This document shows positions 63,520 to 64,000 of a stretch of DNA of 64,000 bases, piece by piece. Source of the stretch: Pontibacter ramchanderi (GTDB taxonomy: Bacteria; Bacteroidota; Bacteroidia; Cytophagales; Hymenobacteraceae). A program made the position numbers and the translations under genes. The stretch covers positions 124,001 through 188,000 of the forward strand of contig NZ_PJMU01000001.1 in the NCBI RefSeq assembly GCF_002846395.1, in the 5' to 3' direction. The notes beneath the pieces were generated by a model that was not told where the DNA came from, searched no databases, and was given only the letters and a program-made list of their open reading frames with translations. Every line of letters begins with the position of its first letter. Within the stretch, counting starts at the first letter, position 1.

Positions 63520-64000
63520 TTACTGAATCCCTTTGGTGTATTTCAGGATGACCCCTTTTCCTTTCTTGCCTCCTTCGCTGGCAATGTACAGTGTGCCGTC
63601 CTGATCAAAGGTAAGGCCTTCTGCCTGTCGCAGCTGCGATTCGTCGAGGTTGAGTGTCCGGTTGAGTTTCCCATCCCTTGTCATGGTGTAAAGGCGGTTG
63701 TTTACGGCATCGAGCAGGTAGAGCACGTCTTTGGTCGGATGCTTTTCGAGTGAGGAAGGTTGCAGCACATCATACTCCAGCTTCAGTTTTTTTCCTTTCC
63801 TGGGGGGCTCCACTTGTTCCAGCGGAATAGAGATGACCGGCTCTGGCAGAAATTTCTTAGAGTTCAGCGAAAAGGCGTAAATAGCTTTTTGCCCTTTCCA
63901 TTTCGGATCATAGCCTTTGGGCGCTAGCAGCAGCTGGTTCTGTTCACGGTCGTAGGCGAGCCCCTCTATGTTGATGGTGGCCGGAAAGCTAGCTTCGTAT
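63520..64000 (-). CDS. SdiA-regulated/esterase-like beta-propeller protein, 5' end cut by the window
   Basis: Partial gene whose frame stays open to the window end, so the N-terminus is missing. The visible C-terminal ~160 residues contain NIEGLAYDREQNQLLLAPKGYD, KAIYAFSL, SSLEKHPTKDVLYLLDAVNNRL and GLTFDQDGTLYIASEGG: repeated propeller blades typical of SdiA-regulated/phytase-like secreted proteins. An internal GTG at 63813 is not the start, since the homology continues upstream. Function unknown. Confidence 0.8.
   Translation of the reverse strand, partial: YEASFPATINIEGLAYDREQNQLLLAPKGYDPKWKGQKAIYAFSLNSKKFLPEPVISIPLEQVEPPRKGKKLKLEYDVLQPSSLEKHPTKDVLYLLDAVNNRLYTMTRDGKLNRTLNLDESQLRQAEGLTFDQDGTLYIASEGGKKGKGVILKYTKGIQ

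Noticed and set aside
1-64000. tRNA, rRNA or prophage genes
   Set aside because: No cloverleaf-type sequences, rRNA segments, integrase, terminase or structural phage genes were recognised; a tRNA scan was not possible here.

Overview
The window looks like a chromosomal segment of an aerobic, moderately GC-rich Bacteroidota bacterium of the Cytophagales, most likely Pontibacter or another Hymenobacteraceae. The evidence is a type IX secretion (T9SS) type B cargo protein paired with a PorP/SprF protein, an HYC_CC_PP-type protein beside a copper efflux operon, DUF2911 and DUF922 proteins, and the style of the intergenic repeats. No rRNA, tRNA, CRISPR array, transposase or phage gene was seen. 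Both ends cut through genes.

Layout. 1-1.7 kb (-): 5' part of a P-type Ca2+-ATPase gene. 2.1-6.2 kb (+): four-gene envelope-glycan operon (UDP-glucuronate epimerase-like, GT2, duplicated LAB_N membrane protein, ArnT/GT39-like transferase). 6.3-7.1 kb (-): patatin. 7.4-12.4 kb (+): giant SGNH-hydrolase/Ig-like T9SS cargo and its PorP/SprF partner. 12.4-15.2 kb (-): GAF histidine kinase, haem A synthase, DUF2892 protein. 15.5-23.0 kb (+): copper/silver efflux (HYC_CC_PP protein, CusA, CusC, CusB). 23.0-23.8 kb: non-coding, repeat-rich. 23.8-27.8 kb (-): GreA/B factor, lytic transglycosylase, esterase, GNAT. 28.1-45.1 kb (-): a complete respiratory complex I locus of E. coli type (nuoA, B, CD, E-N), headed by a CBS-domain gene and interrupted by an outer-membrane-like gene and several repeats. 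45.4-47.8 kb (+): PEP synthase. 47.8-53.4 kb: ATP-cone/Mrr nuclease, lipoprotein, DUF2911, HExxH protein and M1 peptidase. 53.5-59.1 kb: trans-4-hydroxyproline catabolic operon (-) with a divergent AraC regulator (+). 59.2-64 kb: cold-shock protein, S1/P1 nuclease, P1-family aminopeptidase overlapping a class IV aminotransferase, PAP2 phosphatase, and a partial SdiA-regulated/phytase-like gene.

The most unusual signals are not genes. First, a short word, core GGTATA/TATACC with preferred form CAGGTATAG/CTATACCTG, recurs roughly every 400 bp over the whole window. It lies on both strands, in all reading frames and inside terminator hairpins, and resembles a HIP1- or uptake-signal-like highly iterated sequence. 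Second, degenerate tandem arrays with an exact 8-nt period sit directly at or after the stop codons of at least six genes, and one abuts a start codon. Third, a 284-bp nested inverted-repeat element lies inside the nuo operon, and two copies of a larger extragenic repeat lie 20 kb apart.
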